Assembly: GCA_040752115.1 (NCBI GenBank)
Contig: JBFMFB010000059.1
Location: 1 to 7,074, forward strand
From: JBFMFB01 sp040752115
GTDB lineage: Bacteria; Pseudomonadota; Gammaproteobacteria; Burkholderiales; Sulfuricellaceae
DNA length: 7,074 nt
Direction of reading: 5' to 3'
The first letter of the stretch is position 1. Every line of letters starts with the position of its first letter. Positions 5,426-7,074 of this stretch are shown here, in pieces. The notes beneath the pieces are model-generated. The model had not been told where the DNA came from. It saw only the letters and a list, made by a program, of their open reading frames with translations, and made no database searches. Both the position numbers and the translations under genes were made by a program.

Positions 5426-6994
5426 TCAGTCCGCCGCCTGGGCGGATTCCATCGCGGCCTCGAAGCGCCGGGAGCCGCTCTGGAGATCGGCCGGGCGGAG
5501 GGGAAGGGTGATGCGTTCGACCGCGCCGGGCCGGAGCGTTCCGCGCAGCCGGTATTGCTCCTGCCAGCGGGTTGTCCAACCGTTTTCCGCCAGCCGGGCG
5601 GACACCACCACATCGCGCACCGCGACCGGCGAATTGTTTCGCACCGCGAGCACCAGCCTGCCATTGCCGTCCACCGATCTGCCCAGCGAGAAATATTTCC
5701 CCGGCTCCCTGGGCAGTTCAAGCCGCGCCAGCAGTTGCGACGATTCCCGCCCCACCTCGCCATCCGCTTCCGCGGCGGCGCGGAAATGGCGGATCGCCAG
5801 ATCGTTCTTTCCTTCGGCACTGGCCATCCGGCCGAGGGCGTGATGGGCGGGGGCGGTGGGCAGCAGGGCGACGCTGCGCTCCAGGTCGGCTTTCGCTTCG
5901 GCGGTCTGCCCCAGCTTCTGCCGCGCCAGGCCGCGCTGGAGGTAATGCGCGTAGTATTCGCCGTCGCGCCGGATGGCCTCGGTGTAATCGGCTTCCGCCT
6001 CCCGCCATTCCCGCATTCCGGCGCGGGCATCGCCGCGCAGGCCATAAAACAGCGCCTCCCGCGGCTCGACGGCGATCGCCCGGTTCGCCAGCTTGAGCGC
6101 CTGCTGCGGATTTTCCTTGAGGATCTTGCGGCCCGCATCGTAATCCGCGTAGGCCGGCCTGGTTTTCAGCAGCGAGGCGACGTGGCTGCGGTATTCCTGC
6201 TCGCCGGTCTTCAGGCCGGCGGGCAGCGTGGTCGCGAGCTTGCGGTTTTCATCCACCCGCTCCTGCGACGGCGGATGGCTGGAGAACAGCCCCGCCAGCC
6301 AGTTGGCGTCGCGGTTCCCGGATAGGCGCACGAATGTCTCCTGGAGCGTGACCGCGGCCTTGGGATCGTAACCCGCGCGCGCCATGTAGATCATGCCGTA
6401 ACGGTCGGCCTCCAGTTCGTGGTCGCGGCCGTATTTCAACCCCAGCAGCCCCGCTCCGACGTTTGCCGCCATGCCGATCAGCTCGCCGTGCCTTTCCTCG
6501 GCGGCCGCCGCGCCGATCACGGCCGCGCCGGTTTGCAGCACCAGATTCGTTTCCATCGCGCTCGCGCCGTGGCGCGCGGCTGCATGGACGATCTCGTGTC
6601 CCAGCACCGCCGCCAGCTCCGCTTCGCTCCGGAGCTCGTACAGCAGGCCGCGGTTGACGGCGATCTTTCCGCCCGGCAGTGCCCACGCGTTGGGCACGGA
6701 GTCGTTCAGCACCACGAATTCGTAAGGCAATTGCGGCCGCTCGCTCACCCGCGCGAGCTTCTGGCCGACCTCGTTTACGTATGCCGACAACCGGGGATCG
6801 AGCTGATAGCGACCGCCGCTCGCCTGCTGGCCAGGGCGGTAGTTCTTCGCGCCGATGCCGATCTCTTCCTGCTCGGAAACCAGCGTCAGCTCGCTTCTGC
6901 CCGTAACCGGATTGGTGGCGCAGCCGGACGCGAGCAGCGCCGCGAGGAGCGCGAAAAGGAGGAACCGCCGCTGTTTTCCTGCCGGTGTGAACAT
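5426..6994 (-). CDS. M48-family zinc metalloprotease lipoprotein with TPR repeats (BepA-like)
   Basis: 522 residues. Residues 1-24 are a lipoprotein signal with lipobox LASGC; Cys25 would be lipidated and is followed by Ala, so an outer-membrane anchor facing the periplasm is likely. The M48 domain covers about 40-260. HEIVH at 133-137 gives zinc ligands His133 and His137 and catalytic Glu134. DHELEADRYG at 191-200 gives the third ligand, probably Glu193, in an E-x3-D arrangement. SSHPPSQERV at 238-247 holds His240, matching the conserved histidine that controls the active site in E. coli BepA. TPR-type helices follow from about 280 to 425. A further 90 or so residues look beta-rich (GRLVLAVRNNSPVAVRDVVV), a part not present in BepA as I know it. 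BepA degrades misassembled outer-membrane proteins; a similar quality-control role is inferred. The start lies 42 nt from a tRNA 3' end. Confidence 0.92.
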   Translation of the reverse strand: MFTPAGKQRRFLLFALLAALLASGCATNPVTGRSELTLVSEQEEIGIGAKNYRPGQQASGGRYQLDPRLSAYVNEVGQKLARVSERPQLPYEFVVLNDSVPNAWALPGGKIAVNRGLLYELRSEAELAAVLGHEIVHAAARHGASAMETNLVLQTGAAVIGAAAAEERHGELIGMAANVGAGLLGLKYGRDHELEADRYGMIYMARAGYDPKAAVTLQETFVRLSGNRDANWLAGLFSSHPPSQERVDENRKLATTLPAGLKTGEQEYRSHVASLLKTRPAYADYDAGRKILKENPQQALKLANRAIAVEPREALFYGLRGDARAGMREWREAEADYTEAIRRDGEYYAHYLQRGLARQKLGQTAEAKADLERSVALLPTAPAHHALGRMASAEGKNDLAIRHFRAAAEADGEVGRESSQLLARLELPREPGKYFSLGRSVDGNGRLVLAVRNNSPVAVRDVVVSARLAENGWTTRWQEQYRLRGTLRPGAVERITLPLRPADLQSGSRRFEAAMESAQAAD

Positions 6995-7036
6995 GGTGGC
7001 TTGCGACTTGAGTGAGTGAAATTGGAATGCGGAAAC

Positions 7037-7074
7037 TGGCGCCCCGAAGACGAATCGAACGTCCGACCTACCCC
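7037..7074 (-). tRNA. 3' half of a tRNA gene cut by the window edge (isotype not visible)
   Basis: On the minus strand the last 38 nt read as positions 39-76 of a tRNA. GGGGT is the 3' strand of the anticodon stem and AGGTC the variable loop. The T-arm is GGACG-TTCGATT-CGTCT, with one G-T pair. TCGGGGC is the 3' acceptor strand, followed by discriminator G and an encoded CCA. The predicted 5' end would therefore begin GCCCCGA, and the anticodon stem would open with ACCCC. The anticodon is outside the window. A G discriminator with an AGGTC variable loop is compatible with Arg among others, but I cannot assign it. Confidence 0.85.

Noticed and set aside
5133..5843. Alternative + strand frame starting MENLPEKNEENRDKEDRRAG
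   Set aside because: It overlaps the small hypothetical gene in another frame and then runs antisense through the protease gene; composition is Arg/Ser-rich as expected for a shadow frame.
1..7074. CRISPR arrays, insertion sequences, toxin-antitoxin pairs, integrase genes or biosynthetic clusters
   Set aside because: No regularly spaced repeats, transposase or integrase motifs, or paired small toxin/antitoxin frames are visible on either strand.

Overview
The window is GC-rich chromosomal DNA from a Gram-negative bacterium. Two lipoproteins with lipobox signal peptides, a BON-domain protein and a periplasmic-type M48 protease with TPRs suggest Proteobacteria, and the overall style fits Betaproteobacteria. 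That placement is an inference from gene content; no rRNA or other taxonomic marker is present. The contig is a draft-quality scaffold with one 100-N gap.

Layout, left to right. (1) Positions 1-365 hold the C-terminal 33 codons of an unidentified + strand gene, then a gene-poor stretch with a short in-frame island resembling YgjP/DUF45-type hydrolases. (2) 366-1199 (+) encodes a UPF0173-type metallo-beta-lactamase-fold hydrolase with a signal peptide. (3) 1232-3150 (-) encodes a short-form alpha-glucan phosphorylase (GT35), interrupted by the N gap. The gap is flanked by two identical 127-bp copies. Removing the Ns and one copy restores one uninterrupted 563-residue protein, so the break is an assembly artefact and not a biological duplication or frameshift. 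(4) 3374-4564 (-) encodes a full-length archaeal-type S-adenosylmethionine synthetase, unrelated in sequence to the usual bacterial MetK. (5) A 172-bp divergent intergenic region carries an operator-like palindrome. (6) 4737-5048 (+) encodes a small BON-domain lipoprotein, followed by a small Lys/Pro/Ala-rich hypothetical protein at 5155-5397. (7) 5426-6994 (-) encodes an M48 metalloprotease lipoprotein with TPR repeats. (8) The right edge cuts through a tRNA gene on the minus strand, whose 3' half is visible.

The genes do not form one pathway. Phosphorylase and AdoMet synthetase lie on the same strand 223 bp apart, but each is a stand-alone housekeeping-type enzyme. The BON lipoprotein and the M48 protease are both envelope proteins but are transcribed convergently. 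I see no defence system, mobile element, CRISPR array or biosynthetic cluster. The points most worth following are the archaeal-type AdoMet synthetase, the palindrome in its promoter region, and the artificial gap that splits the phosphorylase.
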